From assembly GCF_020880815.1 (NCBI RefSeq), contig NZ_JAJITD010000004.1:62001-126000 (forward strand): a stretch of 64,000 bases of DNA, given 5' to 3'. This DNA is from Paraburkholderia sejongensis. Lineage in GTDB: Bacteria; Pseudomonadota; Gammaproteobacteria; Burkholderiales; Burkholderiaceae. Both the position numbers and the translations under genes were made by a program. Numbering within the stretch: the stretch's first letter is position 1; each line of letters begins with the position of its first letter. This document shows positions 35,149 to 43,854 of the stretch, one piece after another. The notes beneath the pieces are model-generated. The model had not been told where the DNA came from. It saw nothing but the letters and a program-made list of their open reading frames with translations, and made no database searches.

Positions 35149-36195
35149 ATGCCGAATCCGACCCGGGCCTTCCTTCTCGGCCCGCTCCTGAAAGGCGTTT
35201 CACGCTCCTTTTATCTGACGCTGCGCGTGCTGCCGGCCGGCATGCGCGACCCGATCGGCCTCGCGTATCTGCTCGCGCGCGCGGCCGATACGATCGCCGA
35301 CACCTCGCTGATCGCGCCGAGCCAGCGGCTCGCGTACCTGCTCGCATTGCGCGACCGCGTCAATGGCGTGGCCGTCGACAGCGCGCTGTTCCAGCGGATC
35401 GCTGCCGAGGTCGCGGGTCAGCAGGAGCAGTCCGATGAGAAAGTGCTGCTCGAATCGCTGGAACCCGCGCTCGATGTGCTCGCGCAACTGGACGAATCCG
35501 ATCGCCACGCGGTGCGCGGCATCGTCACGACGCTGACCGAGGGGATGGAATTCGATCTGCGCACGTTCCCCGACGAGCGTTCCGGGCATATCGCGGCGCT
35601 GCGCGAATACGCCGAGCTGGATCGATACACGTATCTGGTCGCGGGCTGCGTCGGCGAATTCTGGACCACGATGACTTACGCGCACATGCCGGGCACGCTG
35701 AAAGAGGCGCCCGCCACGATGACGGAGCGCGGCGTGCGTTTCGGCAAGGCGCTTCAGCTGACCAACGTGCTGCGCGATTGCGGCAAGGATCTGCGGATCG
35801 GCCGCTGCTATCTGCCGCAAAGCATGCTCGATCGCCACGGTCTGAGCGCCCAGGATTTGCTGCAACCGGCCAACTCGACACGCGCGCGGCCGCTGCTGGT
35901 CGAACTGCTGCGCATTACCCTTGAACATTTCCGCGCGGCGCTCGACTACACGCTGGCGATTCCGGCGAGCGCGGTGCGTTTGCGGCTCGCATGCCTGTGG
36001 CCGATTCTGATCGGCCTCGACACGCTGGTGCTGCTCGCGGACAACGACGCGTGGCTCGACCCGGCGCGCGTATCGAAGGTGAGCCGCAATAGCGTGTACC
36101 GGATTATCGCGGGCTCGCTGTTGCAGGTGCCGTCCAATGCGCTGGTTCGCAGTGCGATCGGGAAAAGAATCGAACAGGTCGAAGCGCGCTTGTAG
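35149..36195 (+). CDS. squalene/phytoene synthase family protein
   Basis: 348 aa from the ATG at 35149; a longer frame from 35077 lacks family sequence. First Asp-rich motif DTIADT within LARAADTIADTSLI, second DCGKDLRIGRCYLP within NVLRDCGKDLRIGRCYLPQ. These bind the diphosphates of two prenyl substrates. The body (VAGCVGEFWTTMTYAHM, GKALQLTNVLRD) resembles head-to-head farnesyl diphosphate condensing enzymes making squalene or its precursor. No hpn genes are adjacent, so its product pathway (hopanoid, carotenoid or other) is not shown here. Confidence 0.88.
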   Translation: MPNPTRAFLLGPLLKGVSRSFYLTLRVLPAGMRDPIGLAYLLARAADTIADTSLIAPSQRLAYLLALRDRVNGVAVDSALFQRIAAEVAGQQEQSDEKVLLESLEPALDVLAQLDESDRHAVRGIVTTLTEGMEFDLRTFPDERSGHIAALREYAELDRYTYLVAGCVGEFWTTMTYAHMPGTLKEAPATMTERGVRFGKALQLTNVLRDCGKDLRIGRCYLPQSMLDRHGLSAQDLLQPANSTRARPLLVELLRITLEHFRAALDYTLAIPASAVRLRLACLWPILIGLDTLVLLADNDAWLDPARVSKVSRNSVYRIIAGSLLQVPSNALVRSAIGKRIEQVEARL

Positions 36196-36291
36196 GCGTA
36201 AACGCGCACTCGCGCTTGCCGCGTGACTTCGAGTTGCGAATAAAACCGAATCGCTTCAATGCATTAGGAATGGCGCGGAGTACTACCTGAT

Positions 36292-36305
36292 TTGATCTGG
36301 ATCAT
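36292..36305 (+). promoter_or_regulatory. FNR/ANR-type box
   Basis: TTGATCTGGATCAT matches TTGAT-N4-ATCAA in nine of ten fixed positions. It lies 79 nt before the 82-aa protein's ATG, a distance suited to a class II activator site about 41 nt upstream of a start site. Confidence 0.55.
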
Positions 36306-36383
36306 TGAATAGCGAGTAATCGGGAAACCCCTAAGCCCCTCTAATCACGCTTCGCGTTAGTCTTTTCCCAAAGGAGGCGACCT

Positions 36384-36632
36384 ATGCGACAAGCGTTCAA
36401 TATTGCGTTGGTGCTTTTGCTGGGGTATCTGATGGCGGATCGGGCGTTGATGCGGGCACAGGCCGGCGAGGTCGGCACGATCACGTGTCACCAGGGCGCG
36501 GCGCTCGTTAAATCCGGCGCGCTAAAGAAGGGCTTTGGAGACGCGGGCGCGAGCGCGCAGAGCGAAAGTTTCCTGTCGAACTGTCTGGTGACCGGACGCG
36601 GTCAGGTCGGTAATCTGATCGCGCGCGACTGA
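36384..36632 (+). CDS. small exported or membrane-anchored hypothetical protein
   Basis: 82 aa; strong AAAGGAGG ribosome site 8 nt before the ATG. The N-terminus is an uncleaved anchor or signal (ALVLLLGYLMADRALMRAQA). The remainder has two cysteines (ITCHQGA and LSNCLVTG) that could pair in the periplasm, and an SGALKKGFGDAG segment. Family not recognised. A possible FNR-type site and a downstream terminator suggest a single-gene unit used under low oxygen. Confidence 0.7.
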   Translation: MRQAFNIALVLLLGYLMADRALMRAQAGEVGTITCHQGAALVKSGALKKGFGDAGASAQSESFLSNCLVTGRGQVGNLIARD

Positions 36633-36750
36633 CAGTCGAGCTTCTTGAGGTTTCGTCGCGGCGCGCGGGTGGCGCCGCGAAAAAGCGCCCAGACCATGAA
36701 GGTCCGGGCGAAGTCATCGGGAGTCCGATGACGGAGGTAACCAGATACGA

Positions 36751-36795
36751 ACTGGCCCGCGTTCGGGGATTCCCGGCCGCGGGCCAGTTTCATTT
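36751..36795 (+). terminator. intrinsic terminator after the 82-aa protein gene
   Basis: Perfect 11-bp stem (36751-36761 with 36778-36788) with a 16-nt loop, followed by TTCATTT. About 120 nt after the stop codon and before the convergent DUF4148 gene. Confidence 0.65.
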
Positions 36796-36844
36796 GAAGC
36801 GGGGGGCGCGTCGCGCGGACGCGCTAGTACGGCTTATTGACCGA

Positions 36845-37162
36845 TTACTGACCGAAGTAGATCGACTTCGGACCGGTGGTCGGCGCTGCGTGGCTCGCTT
36901 GCGACGAACCGGCGGTCACGCCGCCGAAGCCGCTGTTTGCAGCCTGGCCGACGCCGTTTTGTGCATCGACACGGGCTTGCGCAGCCTGGATGTCAGCCGG
37001 GTAGTGCGGGTCGGCGTGGCCCGGCTGATAGCCGGCCTTTTCCAGTTGAACCAGTTCGGCGCGCACTTGCGCGCGGGTCATCGGCTGGTTGGCTTGTGCG
37101 AACGAAGCGACCGGAGCGGCGATAGCGGCAGCGATAACAACGGCTTGAATGAGCGATTTCAT
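36845..37162 (-). CDS. DUF4148 family exported protein
   Basis: 105 aa from the ATG at 37162, fixed by GGAGG 7-8 nt upstream. Signal peptide MKSLIQAVVIAAAIAAPVASFA with cleavage near FAQA, then the DUF4148 core (PMTRAQVRAELVQLEKAGYQPGHADPHYPADIQAAQARV) and a Gly/Ser tail. These short periplasmic proteins are abundant in Burkholderiaceae; role unknown. A palindrome in its 5' leader may regulate it. Confidence 0.92.
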   Translation of the reverse strand: MKSLIQAVVIAAAIAAPVASFAQANQPMTRAQVRAELVQLEKAGYQPGHADPHYPADIQAAQARVDAQNGVGQAANSGFGGVTAGSSQASHAAPTTGPKSIYFGQ

Positions 37163-37193
37163 GATACTTACCTCCAGTTTTGGGTTTGTGTTG

Positions 37194-37215
37194 CTACGAA
37201 CTTGCTTGTTCGTAG
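37194..37215 (-). promoter_or_regulatory. palindrome in the DUF4148 leader
   Basis: Perfect 8-bp arms CTACGAAC / GTTCGTAG with a 6-nt centre, 32 nt upstream of the DUF4148 start codon. Could be a repressor operator or an mRNA stem-loop next to the ribosome site. Confidence 0.45.
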
Positions 37216-37362
37216 TCAGTGATTGCATTGTAGATTTGCTAACTGGACGGAGTAAGACGCGATTCAGGTAATGTTTGTTGCTAATTTTGAGATAAAGTGC
37301 CGGAACTTATCCGGGTTAACGCGAGGTCTTCCTGCCGACGGGGCCGCGCGGTGAGCGGGCGC

Positions 37363-38850
37363 TCAGTCGGGCTTCGATTTAACCACCTGTTTGAGGCGGA
37401 TGACCGCGTCGCTCGTGCGCGCTTCGCGCTGGTCCTTCGCTGCGTAGAAGTCCTTGCTGAGCCACTGGCCGAACCCCATCATCAGTGACCCCAATCCGCT
37501 CTTGAAGCGTACCCACGCATTCGCGGTGCGCGCGAGCTGCGCGGACGCGCCGACCGCGTCGGCGGCGAGCCGATCAAGTTCGGCGTGCAGATAATCGGCG
37601 AACGTGTGGAGGCCGTGCTGATTGCCGTTCGACGATTTGCGCTCCAGCTCCGCATGTTCGGCAATCAGCGATTGATTCGTTACGCGGATAAAGGCCGGCG
37701 TATCGGTTCGCGCCGCGCCGCTATTGCGAATCGCGCCGCCGATACTCGCCGCTTGCGCGGTGCGCCGCCCGAGTGCCGGTGCGAGTTGCCACTTGTCGCT
37801 CAGATACTTCAGCAGGCTGCAATGATCGAAGGTGTCGTGACACACGCCGGGTTCGCACCACGGCGACACCAGAAGCGCGGGCACGCGCACGCCGAGGCGT
37901 TTGAAATCGAAGCGCCCGGTGTGGTCGTCGGGCGCGATCGCGTCGGCCGGCGGCGACACGTGATCATAGAAGCCGCCGTGCTCGTCGTAGAGGATCACTA
38001 ACAACGTGCGTTCCCACAGGGCCTGGTTCGAGCGCAGTGCGTTGTAGGTGTCCGCGATCAGCTTTTCCGCCTTCATGATGTTGTGCGGCGGATGATCGTC
38101 GTTCTGTGCCTCGCCGAAGTACTTCGGCTCGATCAGCGTGAAGTGCGGAAACGCGTCGGCGGGACCGGCCGCGTCCTGAAAGAACGAATCGAACCGATGG
38201 TAGTTCGCGAGATTTTCCGCGCGGCGCTGGTTTTTCAACAGCAGCGACGCGGGGAAGTCGTAGAAATAGACTTTCCAGGTTTTTTGCGCCGCATTCAGCC
38301 GGTCGAAGATCGTGTCCTGATCCTGCTCGGTGTACCAGTGCGGATTGAGGCCGTCGAGTCCGGACGGCATTCCGGTCTGGCCTTGCGAAGTCCCGGTCAG
38401 CGCGAAAAAACGGTTCGGCCACGTCGGCCCCGGCAACGATGCGAACCAGCGGTCGCATACGGTGAATTGCGCGCCGAGCGTATGCAGCGCCGGCAGAAAG
38501 CCGTATGGGTAGTAGCCCATCACGTCCTGCCGGGCGGCGACGCTGCTTTTAGGAAAGTCGTTGACGAACGAGCGCACGAAGCCGCTATTGTTATCGGCGA
38601 TCTGTTTCATCACCGCCTCGTGCTCGTGATTCGGATCGTGCTTCATTTGCCGCTCGCGCGTCTCGCGCAGGTAATACGTGTGGCCTTTGCCGTCGCTATT
38701 GGATTTGCCGGCCGCGTTGCGCACGCCGTCCAGTTCCGGATGCACCGCATCGAGGCAGCCGAGCATCTGGTCGAACGAGTGGTTTTCCATCAGCAGCAGC
38801 ACCACGTGTTCGATCGGATCGGCGTGGGCGTGCGGTTCGGCGTCACTCAT
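37363..38850 (-). CDS. phospholipase C/acid phosphatase-superfamily phosphoesterase without signal peptide
   Basis: 495 aa. PF04185-type motifs: IEHVVLLLMENHSFDQMLG near the N-terminus (metal-binding Glu/Asn), LPGPTWPNRFFALTGTSQG (active-site loop), VILYDEHGGFYDHVSPP (metal ligands) and CDRWFASLPG. The enzyme class hydrolyses phosphatidylcholine-type phosphodiesters or acts as an AcpA-like phosphatase. Normal members carry Tat or Sec signals; this one starts directly at MSDAEPHAHADPIEHVV. It lies downstream of holin-like and endolysin genes in the same direction, which suggests a non-Sec export route. Confidence 0.88.
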   Translation of the reverse strand: MSDAEPHAHADPIEHVVLLLMENHSFDQMLGCLDAVHPELDGVRNAAGKSNSDGKGHTYYLRETRERQMKHDPNHEHEAVMKQIADNNSGFVRSFVNDFPKSSVAARQDVMGYYPYGFLPALHTLGAQFTVCDRWFASLPGPTWPNRFFALTGTSQGQTGMPSGLDGLNPHWYTEQDQDTIFDRLNAAQKTWKVYFYDFPASLLLKNQRRAENLANYHRFDSFFQDAAGPADAFPHFTLIEPKYFGEAQNDDHPPHNIMKAEKLIADTYNALRSNQALWERTLLVILYDEHGGFYDHVSPPADAIAPDDHTGRFDFKRLGVRVPALLVSPWCEPGVCHDTFDHCSLLKYLSDKWQLAPALGRRTAQAASIGGAIRNSGAARTDTPAFIRVTNQSLIAEHAELERKSSNGNQHGLHTFADYLHAELDRLAADAVGASAQLARTANAWVRFKSGLGSLMMGFGQWLSKDFYAAKDQREARTSDAVIRLKQVVKSKPD

Positions 38851-39032
38851 CTGGGTCGCTCCAACGGGGACTGGATGGACTGCGCGGTGCCGTCGCGGCT
38901 GTACACGGTTGGCTACGGCGTTGCCAGGTTAGCGCAAAACGCGCTGCCGCGAAAGAGCGCGGCTACACGGCGACATCGCACGCGACGGCGAGGTTTCCGT
39001 CGCGTGCCTGGTTCGCCTGACGAAGAATCGAC

Positions 39033-39728
39033 TCAGCTGCCGCCGGAGAAGATCGGACCCTGCCCACCCGGCGCGAACGCGGGAAAGGTATCGGCGGAAG
39101 CGGGCGCCGCGGCGGCCGCGCGCGTGCCCGACTGCGACGCCGGTTCGCGCAGCGTCACCGCGCTCGCCGGGGTGATCGGCACGCTCGGCTTCGCCAGCAG
39201 TTCGGTCTTGCGCATCGAGCCGACCGAGGTGCCGAAGTAATAGCCGATGATGCTGATCCACGCGGTCCCCAACGCGCCAACCACCACGTTGACGAGATCC
39301 TTGTTGTCCCCCGGCAGCGGCTGCAACGCCATCAGCAGCAAAATGCCGAAGAAGCCGGCGGTCACCGCCATCGCGAGTACTTTCGGCACCCAGTCGCGAT
39401 TGGCGATACCCATCGCGCGCGCGTTCTCGCGATCGCCGGCGGCGATGCGCGCCATGTCGGCGTCGTGCGCGAGGCTGGTTTGCGCGGCGGTGACCATCAA
39501 CTGCTGCAGTTGCAACGAGTTCGCGCTTTCCGCCTGACGCAGCTTTTCGCGCGCGGCCGGATCGTTCAATGCGGTATCCACCTGACCCGGATCGTTCGAT
39601 GTGCCAAGCGTATGCGAGATGATCGCGGCGGCGGCCGTGACGCCGAGGCCGACCGGCCCGCCGACGAGGCCGGCGAGAAGCGGGGCGGTGCTGCCGATGT
39701 TGTCGGCGACTTTATTCCAGTCCATCAT
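39033..39728 (-). CDS. 3-TM holin-like protein (gene-transfer-agent holin type)
   Basis: 231 aa from the ATG at 39728, overlapping the endolysin stop in an ATGATG arrangement; the ATG at 39725 is equally possible. The N-terminus MDWNKVADNIGSTAPLLAGLVGGPVGLGVTAAAAII is an amphipathic/hydrophobic segment. A charged helical loop and two more membrane segments follow (VLAMAVTAGFFGILLLMALQ and VVGALGTAWISIIGYYFGTSVGS), then a 50-residue Pro/Ala-rich tail. This matches the 3-TM holin family known from gene transfer agents and prophages. Translationally coupled to the endolysin gene. Confidence 0.8.
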   Translation of the reverse strand: MMDWNKVADNIGSTAPLLAGLVGGPVGLGVTAAAAIISHTLGTSNDPGQVDTALNDPAAREKLRQAESANSLQLQQLMVTAAQTSLAHDADMARIAAGDRENARAMGIANRDWVPKVLAMAVTAGFFGILLLMALQPLPGDNKDLVNVVVGALGTAWISIIGYYFGTSVGSMRKTELLAKPSVPITPASAVTLREPASQSGTRAAAAAPASADTFPAFAPGGQGPIFSGGS

Positions 39729-40207
39729 GCTGCTCCCAGAAGAAGATTGTGGGCCATCCGTTCGGTCCAGCCGCGGCTGAAACTTGGCCATGAATGCAGG
39801 TTGCGCAGATAGCGCAGGCGATACGCGGCGAAGCGCATCACGAACTTCATCGGGTCCGCGCCTTTGACCGCGTCGAGCGTGTCGGGGCCGAACTTGCCGT
39901 CCTCCTTCGCGCCGGACGCTTTCTGCATCCACAGCACGACGAGGCCGCCGTTGTAGTTCGCATCGAAAATCTGGAAGGCCACCCGCGGATCGAGTTCGTC
40001 GAGATGCAGCGGATCCCAGTACCTGCGTTTGGCGATCTGATGGGCGGTGTCGAGCGGCAGGTCCTTCATCGCACCGGTATAGCCCTCGCTGCGCGCGACG
40101 CGCGCGGTCACGCCCCACATCGTTTCGCCGCCGGGATCGGCCGGATTGAAGCTGTAACCGCCTTCATTTCCGATCAGGGCTTTGAATGCGTCTTCGAAAC
40201 TGTCCAT
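39725..40207 (-). CDS. GH108-type endolysin/muramidase
   Basis: 160 aa from the ATG at 40207, preceded by GAGGAGA. The catalytic Glu lies in FKALIGNEGGYSFNPADPGGETMWGVT, the GH108 signature. The C-terminal half is the peptidoglycan-binding-3 region (FQIFDANYNGGLVVLWMQKA, FGPDTLDAV). No signal peptide, so delivery through the adjacent holin is expected. Forms a lysis-type pair with the 3-TM protein, but no capsid, tail or integrase genes surround it. Confidence 0.9.
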   Translation of the reverse strand: MDSFEDAFKALIGNEGGYSFNPADPGGETMWGVTARVARSEGYTGAMKDLPLDTAHQIAKRRYWDPLHLDELDPRVAFQIFDANYNGGLVVLWMQKASGAKEDGKFGPDTLDAVKGADPMKFVMRFAAYRLRYLRNLHSWPSFSRGWTERMAHNLLLGAA

Positions 40208-40259
40208 CGAACTGTCTCCTCTTCGGCTGGGTACCACTCAAACCGCGATTGCATTCGGC

Positions 40260-41753
40260 TCAGGCCGGGTGCATCGCACTTCCTCCGGTCTCGCGTATTG
40301 CATCGAGCGATGCGCGCAACGGATACGCGGCCGGCGGATTCGAAACGGGCCGGACGCGCGCGCCGGGCTCTTTTGTCGGGGTGTCGTCCGGCTCCTGAAC
40401 CGTAGCGGCGAAGCGCGCCAGCTCGGTTTCACGCGCCGACAACGTGTGGGGGTCCAGATGCAGGGCCATCGCGTATTTGTGCGCGGCGCCGCGCAGATCG
40501 CCTTGCCGGTCGAGCGCGCGGCCCCATTCGGCGTACGACGGCGCGAGGTCGGGACGCCGATTGACCGCAAGCTTCAGTTTTTCGATCGCCTGGTTGTAGC
40601 GGCCGACGGCGATCAGCGCTTCGCCCCAGTCGTGCAGCGTTTCGACGGAGTCGGGCTTCAGGTCGTACGCCTGTTGAAACGCATCGAGCGCTTCCGGGTA
40701 GCGATGCGCGTGCAGCAATACGTCGCCGAGCAGACGCAGGTTTTCGGCGCTGTGTTTTTTGGCTTGCGCGCCGGCCCGCAACGCGTCGATCGCGTCGTCG
40801 ATGCGTTGCTGCTGTTCGAGCGCAACGCCGAGGCTCGCGCGCAATACCGCCGAATCCGCGTACGTGTTCAGCGCCTCGCGAGTCTCCCGCTCCGCCTGTT
40901 CCGATAGTCTTTGACTGGTCAGCAGCCATGCTTTGCCGGCGGTCGCCCATTCGCCCTGTTCGGAAGCCGGCAGCTTCAGCACGTCGTCATAGATGCTGAA
41001 AATCTCGCGATAGTCGCATTGTGCGTACGAGCATCTGCTTTTTTGCACCTGGGTGAACAGGTGACTTGCGAGGATGTTCGGTTCGGCGAGCCGCATTGCC
41101 TCGACCGCGATCTTGCGGACGAACGTGTCGAGGTCGCGCCCTTCGAACGTCACGGTGCCGTGCTGACCGCTGAACGGACCATGTTCGATCTGCAGGTGAG
41201 CGACGTACGCGTTCGCACCGTCGTCGGACCGGGTGATGCCGACGCGCACGGCCACGTCGTCGCGACCAATCACGCCTTTGATGAAACGCACCGTCGAGCC
41301 ATACGAAATGTCCTGCCCCGGGATCTGGATGTCCGGCCGCGCGTCGCTGTCGGCCATCGTGTCGTGCGGAATCGATTCCGCATCCTGTCCGATCTCGCGC
41401 ATCGCCGCCATGATCCGCTCGGCCACAAAGCTCGACGTATAGCCGCGCTCGCTCAGCGATTGCGGCGTTTCGACCGGCGGCACCAGCAACTGACGCGTCT
41501 GCACGTCGCGCACGATCAGGTAGGCGAGGCCGATCGTCGCCAGCACGACCAGCCAAGGCAACAGGTACGGCCACAATTGTTTCGGACCCCGACCGATCGA
41601 TACAGCGGTACGCCAGCCGGTTACCACGAAGCCGCTCGAATCATGACGCGGGGCGCGCCGCGCGGCGCTGCTGCGAATGAACGGCGCGCTGCCGCGACCT
41701 GACCCGCCGCTGCGCGCGGCCATCGGCCGGCGTTGACTCTGTGCACTCGACAT
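40260..41753 (-). CDS. membrane-anchored TPR protein
   Basis: 497 aa. Basic cytoplasmic N-terminus of about 60 residues, one membrane segment (LWPYLLPWLVVLATIGLAYLIV), a middle alpha/beta domain (about 90-230) and TPR repeats at about 320-450 (AENLRLLGDVLLHAHRYPEALDAFQQAYDLKPDSVETLHDWGEALIAVGRYNQAIEKLKLAV and following). First gene of the minus-strand group TPR-endolysin-holin-phosphoesterase, 52 bp before the endolysin gene. It could recruit or time the lysis proteins or the phosphoesterase. Not recognised as a named family. Confidence 0.82.
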   Translation of the reverse strand: MSSAQSQRRPMAARSGGSGRGSAPFIRSSAARRAPRHDSSGFVVTGWRTAVSIGRGPKQLWPYLLPWLVVLATIGLAYLIVRDVQTRQLLVPPVETPQSLSERGYTSSFVAERIMAAMREIGQDAESIPHDTMADSDARPDIQIPGQDISYGSTVRFIKGVIGRDDVAVRVGITRSDDGANAYVAHLQIEHGPFSGQHGTVTFEGRDLDTFVRKIAVEAMRLAEPNILASHLFTQVQKSRCSYAQCDYREIFSIYDDVLKLPASEQGEWATAGKAWLLTSQRLSEQAERETREALNTYADSAVLRASLGVALEQQQRIDDAIDALRAGAQAKKHSAENLRLLGDVLLHAHRYPEALDAFQQAYDLKPDSVETLHDWGEALIAVGRYNQAIEKLKLAVNRRPDLAPSYAEWGRALDRQGDLRGAAHKYAMALHLDPHTLSARETELARFAATVQEPDDTPTKEPGARVRPVSNPPAAYPLRASLDAIRETGGSAMHPA

Positions 41754-42131
41754 GGCCCACCTCGTTTAGATCCGTAACCGTTGTCGGCAATCGTCCGACT
41801 TGCGCGGGGTAACGCACCAAGCGTGCCATCGCGGACAAAACGAGGCGGCAGCGCGCTTTCGGCGCGCGTCGAAGCGGTGGGAAAGAAAGAAGTGTTGCGC
41901 CGGGTCCGACGGATCGACGACAAGCGTTTGGCGAGGGGAAACAGTCCGGATGGCGGTGGCTTGAAAAGCCGGCGGGAAAAGACGGGTCAGGCGACAGCGC
42001 AAAAAAAGCCGCCCGGTTCGCGTGAACCGGGCGGCAATCATGAAGAGAAGAGGAGGGAAGCGAAGCGAACGAGCGTTGCCTGGCCCGACGCTAGCCGGAC
42101 GAAGCGAAAAACACTCTGCAACCAGCCGTAG
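41754..42131. other. 378-bp gap with promoter of the TPR gene and a terminator
   Basis: Contains the upstream region of the TPR gene and the terminator of the ABC permease operon at 42001-42035. Open frames here have no ribosome site. No gene seen. Confidence 0.6.
42001..42035 (-). terminator. intrinsic terminator of the ABC importer operon
   Basis: Perfect 12-bp stem (42008-42019 with 42024-42035), 4-nt loop, and seven A residues at 42001-42007 that become a U-run on the minus-strand transcript. Lies about 97 nt after the permease stop. Confidence 0.92.
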
Positions 42132-42995
42132 TTAAACCGAACTCGGCCGCCATTTCAGCAAGCGGTTTTCGACCGCGGTCAGCAGATAGTCGGCGGCCAG
42201 TGCGACGACGGCCAGAACGATCATCGCCGCGAACACGCCGGCCGCATTGAAGGCGCCCTGCGCGGTCGAAATCAGCAGACCGATACCCTGCTTCGAGCCG
42301 AGGAATTCGCCGACCACCGCGCCGACCAGCGCGAAGCCGAAGCTCACGTGCAGGCTGGCGAGAATCCAGCTGAGCGCCGACGGAATCACGACCGAGGTCG
42401 TTACCTGGCGGCGCGACGCGCCGAGAATCTGCGCATTCGCGATCATGTAGCGGTCCGCTTCGCGCACACCCTGGAACGCATTCGCGAACACGACGAAGAA
42501 CACCATCACGACCGCCAGCGCGACTTTCGACGACATCCCGAGACCTAGCGCGATCACGAACACGGAGCCCAGCACGACGCGCGGAATCGAATTGGCGACC
42601 TTGATATAGACGCTGAACACATCCGACAGCAGCTTGTTGCGGCCGAGCACGATGCCGCAAAAAATGCCGGCGACCGAACCGATGATAAAGCCGAGCCCGG
42701 TTTCTTCCAGCGTGACCCACACCTGGGTCAAAAGCGGGCCTTGCGAGGTGCCGTTCACGAACCAGTCGACGATCTGATCGAAGATCGCGGTCGGCATCGA
42801 GAAGAAGAACGGGTCGATCCATTTGAGCCGCGCGGACAGTTCCCAGCCGCCGAGCACGACGACGAGAACCAGAATGCGCAGCGAAATCACCAGCGCCTGA
42901 CGTTGGCGAATCTTCTGTTGCGCGATGCGTTCGACGTGAGCGAGCGACGCGGCGTCGATGCCGGTGGGCATCATCTGTTGAGATGGGGTGGACAT
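42132..42995 (-). CDS. ABC importer permease (SsuC/TauC type)
   Basis: 287 aa from the ATG at 42995 (AAGGAAC upstream). Six membrane segments and the EAA loop region (READRYMIANAQILGASRRQVTTSVVIPSALSWILASL). The SGxG-type family is used for taurine, sulfonate, nitrate or pyrimidine-precursor uptake. Third gene of the binding protein-ATPase-permease operon, 16 bp after the ATPase gene. Confidence 0.92.
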   Translation of the reverse strand: MSTPSQQMMPTGIDAASLAHVERIAQQKIRQRQALVISLRILVLVVVLGGWELSARLKWIDPFFFSMPTAIFDQIVDWFVNGTSQGPLLTQVWVTLEETGLGFIIGSVAGIFCGIVLGRNKLLSDVFSVYIKVANSIPRVVLGSVFVIALGLGMSSKVALAVVMVFFVVFANAFQGVREADRYMIANAQILGASRRQVTTSVVIPSALSWILASLHVSFGFALVGAVVGEFLGSKQGIGLLISTAQGAFNAAGVFAAMIVLAVVALAADYLLTAVENRLLKWRPSSV

Positions 42996-43011
42996 GTTTG
43001 CCGTTCCTTGA

Positions 43012-43806
43012 TTAACCGATCTGCACTTCTTCGCGCAGGTCATGCCAGATATCGCGCGAGATTTCGATGAAGCGCGGGTCGTAGCGAATCTCCGAGGTGA
43101 CGCGCGGACGCGGCAGATCGATCTCGTAGACCTTCTTCAGCGTTGCCGGACGCGCGGTCAGCACGAACACGCGGTCCGCCAGTGCGATTGCTTCTTCCAG
43201 ATCGTGCGTGACGAACACCACCGAGCCGGCCCCGCCCCACAGTTGCAGCAGTTCGTCCTGCATCAGCGTGCGGGTCTGCATGTCGAGCGCCGAAAACGGC
43301 TCGTCCATCAGCAGGATTTCCGGTTTGTTGATGAAGGTCTGCGCGAGCGCGACGCGCTTGCGCATACCGCCGGAGAGCTGATGCGGATAATGCTTGCCGA
43401 ACTTTTCGAGGCCGACGCGGCGCAGCCATTCGTTCGCTTCTTCGTACGCGGCCGCTTTCGAGCGGCCGCGATACAGCGGACCGGCCGCGACGTTATCGAG
43501 CACCGAGCGCCACGGAAACACCGCGTCGGCCTGAAACACGAAACCGATGCGCGGATCGATTCCGTCGACCGGTGCGCCCATTACGCGCACCTCGCCGGTG
43601 GTCGGTTTCAGCAGACCGGTGATCATGCTGAGCGTGGTGGACTTGCCGCAGCCGGTCGGGCCGACCACCGCGACGAACTCGCCGCGCGCGACCGACATCG
43701 TGAAGTCGCGCAAAGCGATCGTCGCCTTGCCGTCCGGGGAAATGAAACGGCACGATACGTTGCGCAATTCGATCGCTGGCGTCTCGCGTGACAGAGGTTG
43801 ATTCAT
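43012..43806 (-). CDS. ABC importer ATPase (SsuB/TauB type)
   Basis: 264 aa. Walker A GPTGCGKST (about residue 53), Q-loop FVFQADAVFPW, signature LSGGMRKRVALAQ, Walker B ILLMDEPFSALD and the H-loop in VVFVTHDLEEAIALADRVFVL. The short length and the LADRVFVLTARPATLKKVYEIDLPRPR ending are typical of the nitrate/sulfonate subfamily. Lies 48 bp after the binding protein gene. Confidence 0.94.
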   Translation of the reverse strand: MNQPLSRETPAIELRNVSCRFISPDGKATIALRDFTMSVARGEFVAVVGPTGCGKSTTLSMITGLLKPTTGEVRVMGAPVDGIDPRIGFVFQADAVFPWRSVLDNVAAGPLYRGRSKAAAYEEANEWLRRVGLEKFGKHYPHQLSGGMRKRVALAQTFINKPEILLMDEPFSALDMQTRTLMQDELLQLWGGAGSVVFVTHDLEEAIALADRVFVLTARPATLKKVYEIDLPRPRVTSEIRYDPRFIEISRDIWHDLREEVQIG

Positions 43807-43854
43807 CGGCGGGTGCCTCGCAGTTCTATGGGTACTCGGAATCTCGAAAGGGTC

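Noticed and set aside
39033..40207. Prophage lysis cassette
   Set aside because: Holin-like and endolysin genes stand alone; no integrase, capsid, tail or terminase genes in the flanking sequence.
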